Origin: Neoceratodus forsteri
Taxonomy: Eukaryota > Chordata > Ceratodontiformes > Ceratodontidae
Assembly (NCBI GenBank): GCA_016271365.2
Contig: JADMNL010000022.1
Coordinates: 224,168,501 to 224,232,500, forward strand
Length of the DNA: 64,000 nt
Reading direction: 5' to 3'
Part shown: positions 11,871 to 22,487 of the stretch, piece after piece
Position numbering within the stretch: position 1 is the stretch's first letter
Layout: every line of letters starts with the position of its first letter
Translations under genes and position numbers: made by a program
The notes under the pieces: model-generated
What the model was told of the DNA's origin: nothing
The model's input: the letters and a program-made list of their open reading frames with translations, nothing else
Databases searched by the model: none

Positions 11871-12410
11871 TCTCACTCATCCACCCTCACTCCTGTACTG
11901 GGTAGTCATCCTTCTCCTGTTGCCTTCCCTCTCTCTCTGGAACCATCTCCTCTCCTCTGTCCATCTCTCACCCTCACCCATTTCTATTAGGCATCAGCTA
12001 AAGCTCCTTCCCTCCCCCTCCTGCTTCTGTCAGCCCCTCATCTGAACTGCCCCTGGTGCTCCTTTCATGCCCAAAATGGACACCCCTGGGGTCAGTTCAT
12101 ACTGCTACATCTGATGCACTTATTTGACTTGACTTTTTGGGGCCAAAGAGTATTTGATTGTGCTGGACCAAGCATTTATAACCATTTGCCAGAATCTGTT
12201 AAGTCTAGTAAATATGTGCCTACTTTGAAGAAACAGCTGTTCAACCTTTTAAACAAGCAGTCTTGTTGTAGCTGTGAACACTTTTACTGTAATTTATTTG
12301 TTTTTATATTTTATATTGTAAATTTGTAAATGCTGCTTGCACTTGAAAATGGGCAATTCTGCTCAACATGCTTTTCCAGGTTAAACAATAAATGAAAAGA
12401 AATTACATGA

Positions 12411-12953
12411 AATTTGTATCGGCCTGCTTTTGTCATTTTAATGGAGTGCTGGTGCTGCTCATAGACCCAATTGCTGTTCCCTGTTTATTGTTATTTGTAC
12501 TTGCATCTGGTTGAATTGTTCACTGTTTGCACGTTATTTTTGGAATGCTTATCTGCTGCTCTTTTTCATTTATTCTGTCCCCTTCCCTTTCCCTCGGGTC
12601 ATGTCTGGAAATGAGTCCTGGCTCAGCGTGCCTTTTTCCGTTAACAATATTCACATAAAATAAAGAAACCAAAGCCTGGCTTCTGTTGGTTGCCTGGGAG
12701 CTTGCTCTACCAGTAGGAGCTTGATGTGCATCTGAAGCACACTCCACATATGTTATGTTTGCCACATGGGGTTGTGAAAGAAATGGGAGAAAAATGAACA
12801 GTCAGAACAGGGTTAATCTAGGAGTCTAGGATGCAATACACTGCTGAAAAAAATGTACTGGCCTCACTCAGTCCAGAACCTGGAGGGATCTGGTTAGTTC
12901 CAGAGAAAGCTCCAGGGGAGTGTTGGGGGGGTCTTGTCACAAAGATTCTGAGA
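12411..12953. other. Single-copy spacer before the duplication
   Basis: No gene or clear repeat is recognised. A run of seven G bases lies just before the start of the duplicated unit at 12,954. Confidence 0.5.
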
Positions 12954-14240
12954 CAGGATAACTCCAGGAAATGGCAAGTAATGGGACTGAGGCAGTCCAA
13001 ATAAGGTGAGTTGGAGTCAGCTGGGTAAAGAGTTCAGTGAAACAATCAATACAGAAAGAGAACAGATGAAGCTTCTGCTAATGTCACAAAGAATCCCAGA
13101 GGAAGGGGGACAAACAATATTTGACCACCCCTTACTATTATGTTTCTGCAAAGAGATGTATGTGATTCCCACATTTCAACATGCAAAGTTTTATGTCGTG
13201 TTGTTATTTTAAAATGTAGCTGCAAGTTTCAAGCTTATTTTCCTGGAAGTTACTGAGGAAAGCCCTGCTGTAATGTACTGTATTAGCAAGGACAATAGCC
13301 TGACTTCACTGAGGCAAGCAACGTCCAGTGTTGACACCCTGCCCATATGGAGAGTGCTAACATAATCGATGGCTGCTTTTTCTTGTCTGGTATTTTTATC
13401 TTATAGGGTTATGACATTTAAAGAAGCCCAAAGTGGGACATTTCATACTGAAACATGATTTTTCACAGGAAAATATGTAACCTTGACCAATGCAACAGAT
13501 TCATTTTCTCTAAATAACCAAAATGAAGATTAATTGTTGCATTATTTTTTTTTATTATTTGCTCATACTGATTCCTATTATTTAAAAGCAGCAGTGAAAG
13601 GGAATTGGGCAAAAATTGATCCTGCATTTTTGTAATGAAAAGGATTCCAGGCATTTTCCAGTTTCATTTGGTAGTAAAATTTTCAAATTCCACCAAAATC
13701 TGAGTATTTTATAAATGTTGTATTCATTTATTTATTTTATGCATTTTTTCCTCAAGAAAAAAGATGGCTGCCACATTTGTCTTAGAAATGCTATTGTAAA
13801 CCTGGTAAGAGTTAGGATTTAGAAAATGTTTTAAAAATATGGTGCATAGTATAATACGTACCTAGAAAAGCATATTTTGACAGGTATGTTAGTGTCATAT
13901 CACAGTTTTCTATAACTTCTAGAGGAAAGCAAAACTTGTTTTTCTACTATAAGATCGGGACATTTAGCATTTTTCCTGTTTTTTTGGCAGGACAAAGCCA
14001 CCCAAACCAGGACTGCCCTGAGGAAACCAGGACAGGTGGTAACTCTATCTTTGATATCAACCATTGCAGAGGGTCCCTCTGTACATGTTTGTACCTTAGC
14101 TTTAAAATGTAAGGTTTGCCTGTGTGTTAGGGTTGGGGTATTCTATTTTGTATATGGGAGCAGCACAACAGTTTCAAGAGAATGTGGTTCAGGAATGGAT
14201 CTTTTGTTTAGGGATGGAATGCTTTTCTTGAGGATTTTAA

Positions 14241-14783
14241 AGGGGAACTGTCAACCCCTTAGGTCTCAAAGTGACCCTAGTTTAAAAAACACATTTTGTG
14301 ATTGACAACATTCTGTAAAGATTGCTGAGGTAGCTGACAGTTTGATTCTGATTCTTGTTCTTTCTTTAAAAAAATGAAAAACAGACTGTCCACAATACTG
14401 GTGTTACCACACCAAAACATGTTTGTTTACATTCCTTGATCAGCTCCAACTGCATCTTTCTGGGATTTGGGAACACCCACAACACAGTCTAGCCACTCAT
14501 GATGCAGTGAGAGTTTAGGAGGCTATTGTATCATGAGTTACTGCACTATTTAGAGGTGTTTCTAATGTTCAGGAAGTTTTCAGTAAGCACAGATCCAGGA
14601 CTGTAAACAAAACAAGGTTGTTTATAACTATACATTACTGTAGCATGCATTTCAGTTCTACTAAACAAGGGGACAGACAAAACAAACAGCAACATCAATG
14701 GAGTTTAAAGAATGCAAGCAATCATAAAATGTAGGTTTTTAACTAGGGAATAATATGAAGAAAAACAGGTTGATAGTGTTCCT
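14241..14783. mobile_element. TTAA-target MITE (543 bp), unit 1 only
   Basis: Terminal inverted repeats AGGGGAACTGTCAAC (left) and, in reverse, AGGAACACTATCAAC (right) are flanked by TTAA on both sides (14,237-14,240 and 14,784-14,787). Unit 2 shows the empty site with a single TTAA at 42,361-42,364. The TTAA duplication fits piggyBac or Kolobok families; the termini do not decide between them for me. No transposase frame is present, so it is non-autonomous. Confidence 0.88.
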
Positions 14784-15984
14784 TTAAGTATAGATTCAGG
14801 TAAATTATGTGAAAGGACTCAAGGTGACCTGCTGTACACATTTGATTTACAAGCTGAAACCAGCATACTATAAATTATGAAAAACAAATTTATTGATAGT
14901 CTTCTCTTGCTTCAGGTTAGTAAAGATAGTCATTGGTAGATATTTGTAGTGTTTCAGATTTTATCCAACAGACCTGCAATTGTGTACAGTAATGTATAAT
15001 GTGGAAGGGGGAGGGGTACTGAATTTCTCAAGAATTTAAAATGAAGCAGATACATGTGAATTTAATTGAAACTTTAGCTATAAATTTCACAATTAGAAGT
15101 CAGGATACAATTTTTTTTTCATTTTTTTTATTCATTTTATTGTGGTTTTCAATTAATCAACATTACAGAAGAATAGAGAAAGAAAGTGATATGACATTAA
15201 TACATTTTTACATCTGGAAATATGTATGTTACAACAAGCATTATGACAGCTGTCATAACATATACAAATACCATTGTTTGAGTTAAATATTTCGTAAAGA
15301 TGGAGTACAACAGACCAGTTCATTCCCAAGTGCATTTTTGTGGAAATGGAACTGAGACTGGTACATACAGAAAACAAATGCAATAAAATCATGTTATACA
15401 ATAAACAAAAGAAAAAAAAGGAAAAAATGAAGCATGAAAGGATCCCACGTAGACCCTGAGTTGCACATGTATGTATTTGTTGCAGAACACCCAGCAGTTA
15501 AAACAGAAGTAAAATTCTGCTCCAGTCCAGACAGTAAAACCCATTTACTAGCACAAAGCCACATCCATACAGGTGTTCGGGGAGTTTGATGGGAGACAGA
15601 GTGGTAAGGGAAAAAGGGGTGAGAGGGTGGTTTTAGGGAGTAGAGGTAGGCGGGAGCGTACCATGTGTGCTCACCTAGCTAAACGTTCATGGTGAATGGA
15701 GAGGAGGCAAAGTGTGTGTTTGGGGGGGGGTTGCCGGTACAAAGAAGGGGGAGAGATATCAAGGATTAAAATATCTCTGGGGCTCAAGACACTTAGTATG
15801 TCACTGTTCATATAAGGAAGCATCTGAACCAGCTGCACATGGAATTTACAGTAAGCAAGCAGACAGCGCATAAAGGCAAATATTTTAGTGCTGCGAAGTT
15901 CCATTATTCATCTATTTCATCATTTTAATATTTCACTTAAACAGATGGGGAGGGGGGACTTCTCTGGAAATATATATTGTGTGG

Positions 15985-16125
15985 CATAGTAACGCAGTGT
16001 GGTTGGAGAATAGGTTTGGGAACAGGAAGATCTGTGATTTGAATCCTGCTGTAACTAAGTATCTGGTGTGTGACAGCGAGCAAGCCATTTAACCTCTCAG
16101 TGCTCTATTCAGCTGTGGAGCGGGG
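15985..16125 (+). mobile_element. Old tRNA-derived/MIR-like SINE, unit 1 copy
   Basis: The block runs GGCATAGTAACGCAGTG, then a B-box-like GATTTGAATCCTG, then a core ending CAAGCCATTTAACCTCTCAG, the conserved phrase of CORE/MIR SINEs. The same block is in unit 2 (43,613-43,745), so it predates the duplication. Confidence 0.6.
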
Positions 16126-16165
16126 TAGAGGTAGGACTTCATTTGAAATTATATATATATATATA

Positions 16166-16508
16166 TTAGAGGCAAAAAACTCCATTTAATGCATTAGTTA
16201 GGGTTGTTCTACTGCACAAAGTGAGAAATTCAGTGTTAGGGTTGAAACCCCCTTGGACCCTGCCCTACCCACAACTGGCATTGGGGTGCGGATTGGGACA
16301 TCAGCTCTAACTCTCACCCCATGGCGTGTGTAAAGCAGCAGAAGTATAGGAGAATGGGGTGAGAGTTAGGACCACGATCCCAATGCGACCCCAATGCCAG
16401 TTGGGGGTTCAAGGGTCCAAGGGGGTTTTCAACCCAGCACTGAATTTCCTCACTTTTGTCGCTGTGGAACAACCCAACTAATGCATTAAACAGAGTTTTT
16501 GCCTCTAA
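16166..16508. mobile_element. Foldback element with about 100-bp arms
   Basis: The left arm TTAGAGGCAAAAAACTCC... and the right arm ...GAGTTTTTGCCTCTAA are reverse complements over about 100 bases. They include TTAATGCATTAGTT and CCCCCTTGGACCCT. The arms enclose a second partly inverted centre with TGGCATTGGGG and CCCCAATGCCA. The left edge abuts an (AT)n run. It is absent from unit 2. Confidence 0.8.
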
Positions 16509-18325
16509 TTTCCTTCTTGAGAATGATAACGAAATAGTGAATGTAATGCAGCGCCGGGAGCGCGGGGCCCATCTTGTGGCATACTAACAGGAACAGCAAC
16601 GCAAACAGAATGCTAACAGTGGCGCACATGGTAACACAAGCGCGAATGAGAACAGAAAGGGTAACGCACATGGTAGCATAGACGGAACGGTGTGCCACGT
16701 GATGTGTTGTCACATAGTAACATGGTGCCTGCAAACAGAAATGTCAATGGGCATGGTGATGCAAAGTGAAACAGAAAGATAAACAGTACTGTAGACAGAA
16801 ATGGCAAAAAATAACAGAAACGCAAGCGCAAATGAAAATGCATAGGATAACGCACATGGTGGCGCAGACATCAACGGTAAGTGAAACGGGTACGGAACCG
16901 CAAGTGGAAAGGGCAACAGTAACAGTAATGTAAGCGCACAGGCTGGTTTTCCCCAAAACCTGCATAGAGAAAGACAGTGAGTACAAATAATGTATGCATA
17001 ATAATGAGTATCGGAGCACAAAATAAGAACTTGGAATACTAAATATGTTATATCTCAGGAACCGTATGACGTAGAAAAACAATTTAAAAGTCATATGATT
17101 TACAACTGTCCTGGCTAATTTTTACTTAGCCCCCTGAGGGGACTAAGAAGTTTTCTGACGAAAAGTCCGTATCTCGCACCGTTTCCGAGATACGGGCCCT
17201 GAAAGACGCGGTGAACGCCGTAATGTTATCCTATGGGAAAAAAAGAGAAGTTCGGAGTGCCATAACTATGCCTCCCTGTAATATTTTTTCACCAAACCAC
17301 CAAAAGGCACATCTGTGGGCTGCTGGCTGTCTTCCATCCAAATTTCAGGAAAAAAGACCAAACTGTTATTTTGCAGCAGGGTTCCAAAGGATTCCTGTAA
17401 TGCGTCAGGCACTGTAATGTTATCCTATGGGAAAAACAGTCAACTTTGGAGTGCCATAACTTTGCTGCCATGTAATGTTTTTCAATACAATACTGAAAGG
17501 CATATATGTGAGATGTCGGCTGCGTTCCCTCCAAATTTCAGCCCCAAACCCCAACCATTCTTTTGCAGTGCAGTGCCAAAGAATTGCTGTCTTTTCCCAC
17601 AGGCTAGAAAATTACTGTCTTAATTTCTAGCTTTGCCAAAAAGTTCGACACTTTGAGCACTAAAGTACTTTTATGAAGTATTTTTTCCAGAAATTTGAAA
17701 AACATATTTCTGGGGTGTTTTAACACAAAATAAAGACATGGCAAGCATCCTCAGGGCCCAACTAGGTGAATACAAAAATAATTAGGTTGCTAGAGGGTCC
17801 CAAATTTAAATGCCAACCATTTTTCTGATCACCAACTGAAAACAAAATGGCAGATTTGTGAAAGTAACAGGCCCATTTGCGAAAGTAAAAATGCATTTGC
17901 GACACTGTCAAACTTTTTGTTAACTTTTCCCATTGACTTATAATGGGAAATTATTTTTTGAATAACTTTTGAACCGTTTAATATTTTTTCACCAAATCTT
18001 GGAAAGGCACATCGGAGACCCAGCCTCACTTTCCCTGAAGATTTCAGGCCAGTTGCGCAAACCGTGGGACCTGTAGGCGCGACCATAGAATTCCAGAAAA
18101 AGCTTAAAGGCCAGCGCAAATCAGCTTAATAACTCCGCAGCCGTGTATCCGACTGGTACGAAACTTGGCAAATGCCAAGGCCTATGGTTCTTGATTGTGT
18201 ATTCCAAATTTCAGCTAAATCTGTCAAACGGTTGCAAAGTTATTAAGGTGTAAAGTTTTGAGGTTTAACATAGAAATGGCTCCTCAACCCTAACTATGGT
18301 AGCACTACCGTGCTACCATAATATA
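16509..18325. other. Unit 1-specific block of unknown origin in an (AT)n site
   Basis: Together with the foldback to its left, this block is missing at the matching place in unit 2 (about 43,800-43,860), where only TA/TG repeats lie. The first 450 bases are A/G-rich with recurring GTAACGCACATGG and AACAGAAA words. From 17,219 a degenerate pattern recurs: AATGTTATCCTATGGGAAAA at 17,222 and 17,418, followed each time by GGAGTGCCATAACT. Near the right end (18,295-18,318) ATGGTAGCAC and GTGCTACCAT form a perfect 10-bp stem around TACC. No coding motif was recognised. Confidence 0.5.
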
Positions 18326-18689
18326 CATATATATATATATATATATATATTCTCCCTTACATAGCAGGATCATGCTTAGTTCACACTTTGTCCTTTGTCA
18401 TCCATGATGAGAACCTTTTATAAATGCATGACCCTCTTACTGAACGGTTAGTTTGGGGGAAAAAACATGATTTTTATGCATACATTTTCTATTTCACTTA
18501 TTCTTTGTAGCTACATTCTCCCTATTCCATATAAAGTTGTACTTTAACAAAAGAGCAGTATCCCATTCTGTTGACGTTCCTTGCTCTGGCTACCTGTATG
18601 AAATCACCTTCATCGTCAACTTAAGGCATCATAATCATTATCATTACAGGTTGTTTGTTGGTTTGCATTTTAAAGCTGTATGCGACTTT

Positions 18690-18870
18690 TTTATTTTATC
18701 TGGTAAGTGGGTAAGGCCCTCTAGGCACAATAGCTGTTTTCAGGGGCGGCCCTTGAGCACCTGGAAGTAAAGTGACTTGTGCAGGGTCGCACAGTATGCA
18801 AATGACAACTGTCAGACTCAGATCCAGTTCTGCTGGAAATACCAAGCTAATTCAGAGCTCTTTACTCTAA
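18690..18870 (+). mobile_element. Old SINE/LINE-derived fragment
   Basis: The phrase AAGTGACTTGTGCAGGGTCG followed by CACAGTATGCAAATGAC resembles the conserved AAGTGACTTGCCCAAGGTCA phrase of MIR/L2-related repeats. A related fragment is in unit 2 (about 44,285-44,400), with a small deletion, and near 8,700. Confidence 0.45.
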
Positions 18871-19256
18871 CCTCAAGGTTATTCCTCCTGGAGGATGTTT
18901 ATTTGTTGACTGCTGCTGTCCTCCGTTGCCTACCTCAATCAAACGCTGCATCTCATGGGGAGATAAATAAATAACCTATTGACAGTTGGATGACTTGTTA
19001 AATCTGTGCTGCATATCAGGCAACTAGATAAGTTGATGTGTAATAGCCATACATCCTGTTGTCTTGATAGTGCGCCGAGTAAAAATGATATAGGGAGGTA
19101 TTTATTCAGAGAAAAATGGACGAAATGCAAGCTGGAATGTTAAATGTCTTCGATGAGTTCCCATAAAAAAATCAAGAGTTATTTAGCCTAATACTTTATT
19201 TATTGACAGAACACATTCCAAGACATTAAAATAAAGCCTGCTGTAACTAGGTTTAT

Positions 19257-19521
19257 CAGTAGCTGATCCAGGATTTTACAATGGAGGGTGCTGTGGTGGT
19301 GTGCGTACTTGATATGCAACTTTCTTACATCTTTTAATCCTTTATATTATCTTTTCCATTGAATTGTTGACTGAAAATAAAAATGTAATCCATTGTTTTG
19401 GTTGTAGATTTTCATTCAATCAATATATTAGACTTCTACAAAAAAGGGAAATGCAGCTTCAGCAAGTAAGTTACAATGGGGGTGCACCTGCATCCTTTAA
19501 ACCCCCCTAGATCTGCTACTG
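19257..19521. mobile_element. hAT MITE (265 bp), unit 1 only
   Basis: The ends are CAGTAGCTGATCCAGG and, in reverse from the right, CAGTAGCAGATCTAGG. They are flanked by 8-bp duplications AGGTTTAT (19,249-19,256) and AGGTTTAC (19,522-19,529). Unit 2 has a single AGGTTTAT at 47,298-47,305, the empty site. The 8-bp duplication and CAG ends fit the hAT superfamily. No transposase is encoded. Confidence 0.88.
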
Positions 19522-19787
19522 AGGTTTACTAACACCTGCTTGAATTTCAATAAGGAATATAGTGAAAAATGATGTACAACGTATCTGTGGTCTGGCTGCC
19601 TAAACTACATTCTGTGTTGTTTGTATTTAACTGTGTCCATAAAACATGCCACTATACAAAAATCGTGCACACAGTATAGTCTGTAACTATATAAAGGATC
19701 ATGGAGATACGCCGTAAGTACTAGGTAATCTATGTACCAGTGGTACTACCAGCTTCCTTGATTAACACATGCAAGAAATATCTAGCA

Positions 19788-19826
19788 GGTTTTTGCACTA
19801 GGAGATTATTGTTACTCCATACTGTG
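19788..19826 (-). promoter_or_regulatory. V-1 recombination signal sequence, 23-bp spacer
   Basis: On the minus strand the V exon is followed directly by heptamer CACAGTA (19,826-19,820), a 23-base spacer, and nonamer GCAAAAACC (19,796-19,788). The last heptamer base departs from the consensus CACAGTG; the first three, which matter most for RAG cleavage, are intact. A 23-bp spacer is what TCR V segments carry. Confidence 0.92.
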
Positions 19827-20303
19827 GCACTCAGCGCACAGTAATATACAGCCGAGTCAGACAACTGCACTGCAGACAGTCTGAAGAGAAAGGTCGCGCT
19901 CGTCTTATTTAACAAAGCAGATGCTCTTCCCCTGAAACTTTCTGGATAATCTTTGGAATCCGTGATGTCTCCAAGAATGAATCTGAGTGGCTGAAGAAAA
20001 TGTTGGACATACACGAACATCACTGGAGCTCTTCCCGTTTGGTAACTGCATTCCACATTGAAAGAGGATCCTTTCAACACCAAAGCAAAAGCAGTCTGGT
20101 TCACTGTATCACCAACGCAATATTCTGTTACGAAAATATAAATTGAGAAAAAGTTTAGACATCTCTTCCCCATGCAGTTAGCAATAATACTAAACAAAGA
20201 ATAAATATGACAGTAATACAAGAATACATTTGATGTTAACGGTGGCTCCCTTACCTCTATAAAAGAATACAACGGAAAGACTAAAAACAAATTGCGAATT
20301 CAT
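19827..20303 (-). CDS. T-cell receptor alpha/delta-type V segment, copy 1 (V-1)
   Basis: The segment has two exons. The leader exon is 20,303-20,255 (16 codons plus one base, starting MNSQFVFSL, hydrophobic), ending in donor GTAAGG. The intron is 130 bp, ending ...CGTAACAG. The V exon is 20,124-19,827 (298 bp). I chose the ATG because it gives the standard phase-1 leader split. The V domain has FR1 Cys (NVECSY), QPLRFIL in FR2, an NKTS glycosylation site, and DSAVYYCALS at the end, immediately before the recombination signal. There is no stop or frameshift. The FR2 tryptophan normally found in FWYVQ is Val (FVYVQ). The product would pair in a T-cell receptor and contact antigen. FR3 and the YYCAL end favour TRAV/TRDV over TRBV or TRGV. 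Rearrangement would be with J segments lying at lower coordinates. Confidence 0.9.
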
Positions 20304-20634
20304 TTGTAAAATGTTTTGTAAGACAATACCAATCAGGCATATAATTTAGTTGACATAACCTCCGTTACAAATGGGTTCTTACTGAGAGGAGGGAGATGCT
20401 TGTTTCTCTTTTGTACTCACCCCGTGACTTATGCAAAACAGTGAGTTAACCACACCCCGAATCTTTAAACATTGCAGGGGTTTCACTTGGACGCAGATAT
20501 TAGTTGTTTCGTTTGCTTGTTTCACAAAATAAAACCTTAATTGACAAGAGAGAAGCCTGTTTGCTAAACAAAGCACTACTTTCTTAATTCCACCCTTGTG
20601 AATAAAACGTTCATGAAAATAACAGTACACAATT
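20304..20634 (-). promoter_or_regulatory. Candidate V-1 promoter region
   Basis: Between the leader ATG and the CR1 insertion lie about 330 bases that are highly similar in both V copies. Read on the minus strand they contain TGTGGTT (20,454-20,448), a RUNX-type word, then TTTTGCAT (20,438-20,431), an octamer-like word, then TAAGTCAC. An ATTGG (reverse CCAAT) lies near 20,328 and an AT-rich TATA-like stretch near 20,340. Sites of these kinds occur in T-cell gene promoters; use here is inferred from position and conservation only. Confidence 0.35.
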
Positions 20635-21368
20635 CATAGGCATAGAAATTGACATCAGAAAAGGACCCTCCAGCCGATCAAGTCTGCCTTTCACCTCCCC
20701 ACTTAGTCCACCCCCCTCCTCCCAATAACCCCATCTGCTTGTCCCATGCTATCTTGAAACCAGACACAGTCTCAGCCCTCACCACCTCCTCTGGCAGCTC
20801 AATAACCCCATATGCTTGTCCCATGCTCTCTTGAAACCAGACACAGTCTCAGCCCTCACCACCTTCTCTGGCAGCCTGGTCCAGGATTCCACCAATCTCT
20901 CAGTGAAGAACGGTCCCCTCAGGTTACCTTAAAGTTCCCTCCCTGTAGTCTCAGGCTGTGCCCTCCCTTATGGAGCCTACGTTCCTGTGAAATAAACACC
21001 CAGCCTCCACTTTATAGATCCCTTTGCTGTACTTAGAGATCTCTATCATGTCCCCACTCTCCCTTCTAGTCTCCGATGTGTAGAGCCCCAATTTCCTACA
21101 TCTCTGTTCCTAGGACTTGTTATACATCCCCAGCACCATCTTGGTTGCTCTTCTATGAACCCTTTCCACCAACTCTGTGTCCTTCCAGAAGTAAGACCTC
21201 CAGAACTGGACACTGTACTTCAGATGTGGCCTCACTAAGGCTTGTATAGGGGTGTCAGGACCTCATTTCTCCTGCTTGTTATTACCCTGCCTATACTTGT
21301 CAACATTCCATATGCCATCCCCATGGCCCTGGTTCACTGCTTCCCCACCCTTAGGTTGCTGGTGACTG

Positions 21369-22250
21369 TTATCCCCAGATCCCTTTCTTGATCCATGATC
21401 CTGATTTTCTGCCCCCAATCATGTAATCTAAATATGGGTTTCTGCTGCCCATGTGCATCACTGCACACTTCTTTGTGTTGAAATCCAGCTGCCAGTTTTC
21501 AACCCACCATTTCAGAGTCCTCAGGTCCTGTCTCGTATCTTCTGAAGCACCTGCTGTGTCCACCCTATTGCAGATTTTCAGGTCATCCACAAATAGGGCC
21601 ACATATCCCCTGAGGTTGTCCACTATGTCTGTTATCTAGATATTGAAAAGAAGTGGCCCCAGCACCAACCCCTGAGGGCTCTGCTCATCACTTCCCTTGT
21701 CCCTAGAGTGTATCCCATTCACCACCAGCCACTAGGTCCTGTGTGATAGCCAGCTTTCCACCCATCATTTAATTTTGTCTACCACCCCTAGGCTTTCCAG
21801 TTTATAGATCAACCTTCTATGGGGTACAGTGTCGAAGGCCTTGCTGAAATCCAGATAGGCCACATCCATCGCACCGCCTTGGTCCAGTACCTGTGTCACC
21901 CAGTAGAAGAATTTTATTAAACTGGTCTGGCATGTCCTCTCCTTAGTAAGTCCATTTTGCTTATTGTCTACCAGCCCATTTGCTTCCAGGTAGTCCATCA
22001 CTCTTTCCCGTATGAGTGCCTCCATGACCTTTCCCACCACTGTAGTAAGGCTGACAAGGCAGTAGTTCTCTCTCACCTCCCTGATTCTCCTTTTGTGTAT
22101 TGGAGCCACATCTGTGGTCCTCTTGCCCTTTGGCACCCTACCAGAGTCAAGGGATAGGTTGAACAGCTTCACTAGAGGAGCAGTCAACTTGTCCTTTAGT
22201 TCCTGGATCACTCTCAGATGCAGCCCATCCAGCCTCATAGTCTTGTCCAC
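21369..22250 (-). pseudogene. CR1 reverse transcriptase remnant (unit 1)
   Basis: The frame 22,250-21,765 has DGLHLRVI, VVGKVMEALI, TCQTSLI and DVAYLDFSKAFDTVPHRRL, which includes the first catalytic Asp. After a break, 21,623-21,369 has LFVDDLKICNRVD, where the usual ADD box reads VDD, and WQLDFNTKKC. The GVPQG stretch between them is damaged. The gene is non-functional. Confidence 0.8.
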
Positions 22251-22487
22251 CCTTAGCTGGCCTAGCTCCTCCCTGACTCACTCCATGCTAAAAGGTCTCA
22301 TGTCCACACCAACATTCTCTGCCTTCCCCCTTAGTTCTGGTCCCCTTACCTCCCCCTCCTTTGCAAACACCAAGGAGAAGTGCTTATTTAGTTCTTCTAC
22401 TTTCTCCCAGTCCCCTTCTATAGAGACCCTACCTTTCCCCTCAGCCTTAATATTCCTTGACCAACCTTCCTCCTCTCCCCTACATAC

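Larger units (their letters stand above)
9998..12410 (+). mobile_element. Decayed plus-strand LINE (L2/CR1-group)
   Basis: Reading through frameshifts, the plus strand gives a reverse transcriptase: a YKGGD..PGNF.PISLI start, SGF.KHHSS, VAIFINLAKAFDLM (catalytic Asp box) around 10,257-10,310, GVPQRFILNPVLFS near 10,440, and a YADDKFLY-like box near 10,530. After an inserted palindromic repeat the thumb resumes as VWLDRRLDFFAHI near 11,275. A C-terminal segment with GPSIYNHLPESV..LKKQLF follows at about 12,150-12,260. The 3' tail has AATAAA near 12,385. Multiple indels make it inactive. Confidence 0.7.

Noticed and set aside
12940..12960. Shared GGGGGGTCTT near 12,925 and 58,055 as a homologous crossover tract
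   Set aside because: The similarity is confined to a G-run and a few bases and neither lies at the exact joint.
16710..17094. Cys/Leu/Phe-rich minus-strand frames near 16.7-17.1 kb
   Set aside because: Overlapping frames in a biased-composition repeat; no motif and absent from unit 2.
19730..20290. Reading the V-1 region as one 186-residue continuous protein
   Set aside because: The frame runs through the 130-bp intron and past the heptamer. The donor GTAAGG, acceptor AACAG and the recombination signal define a split leader and a 298-bp V exon.
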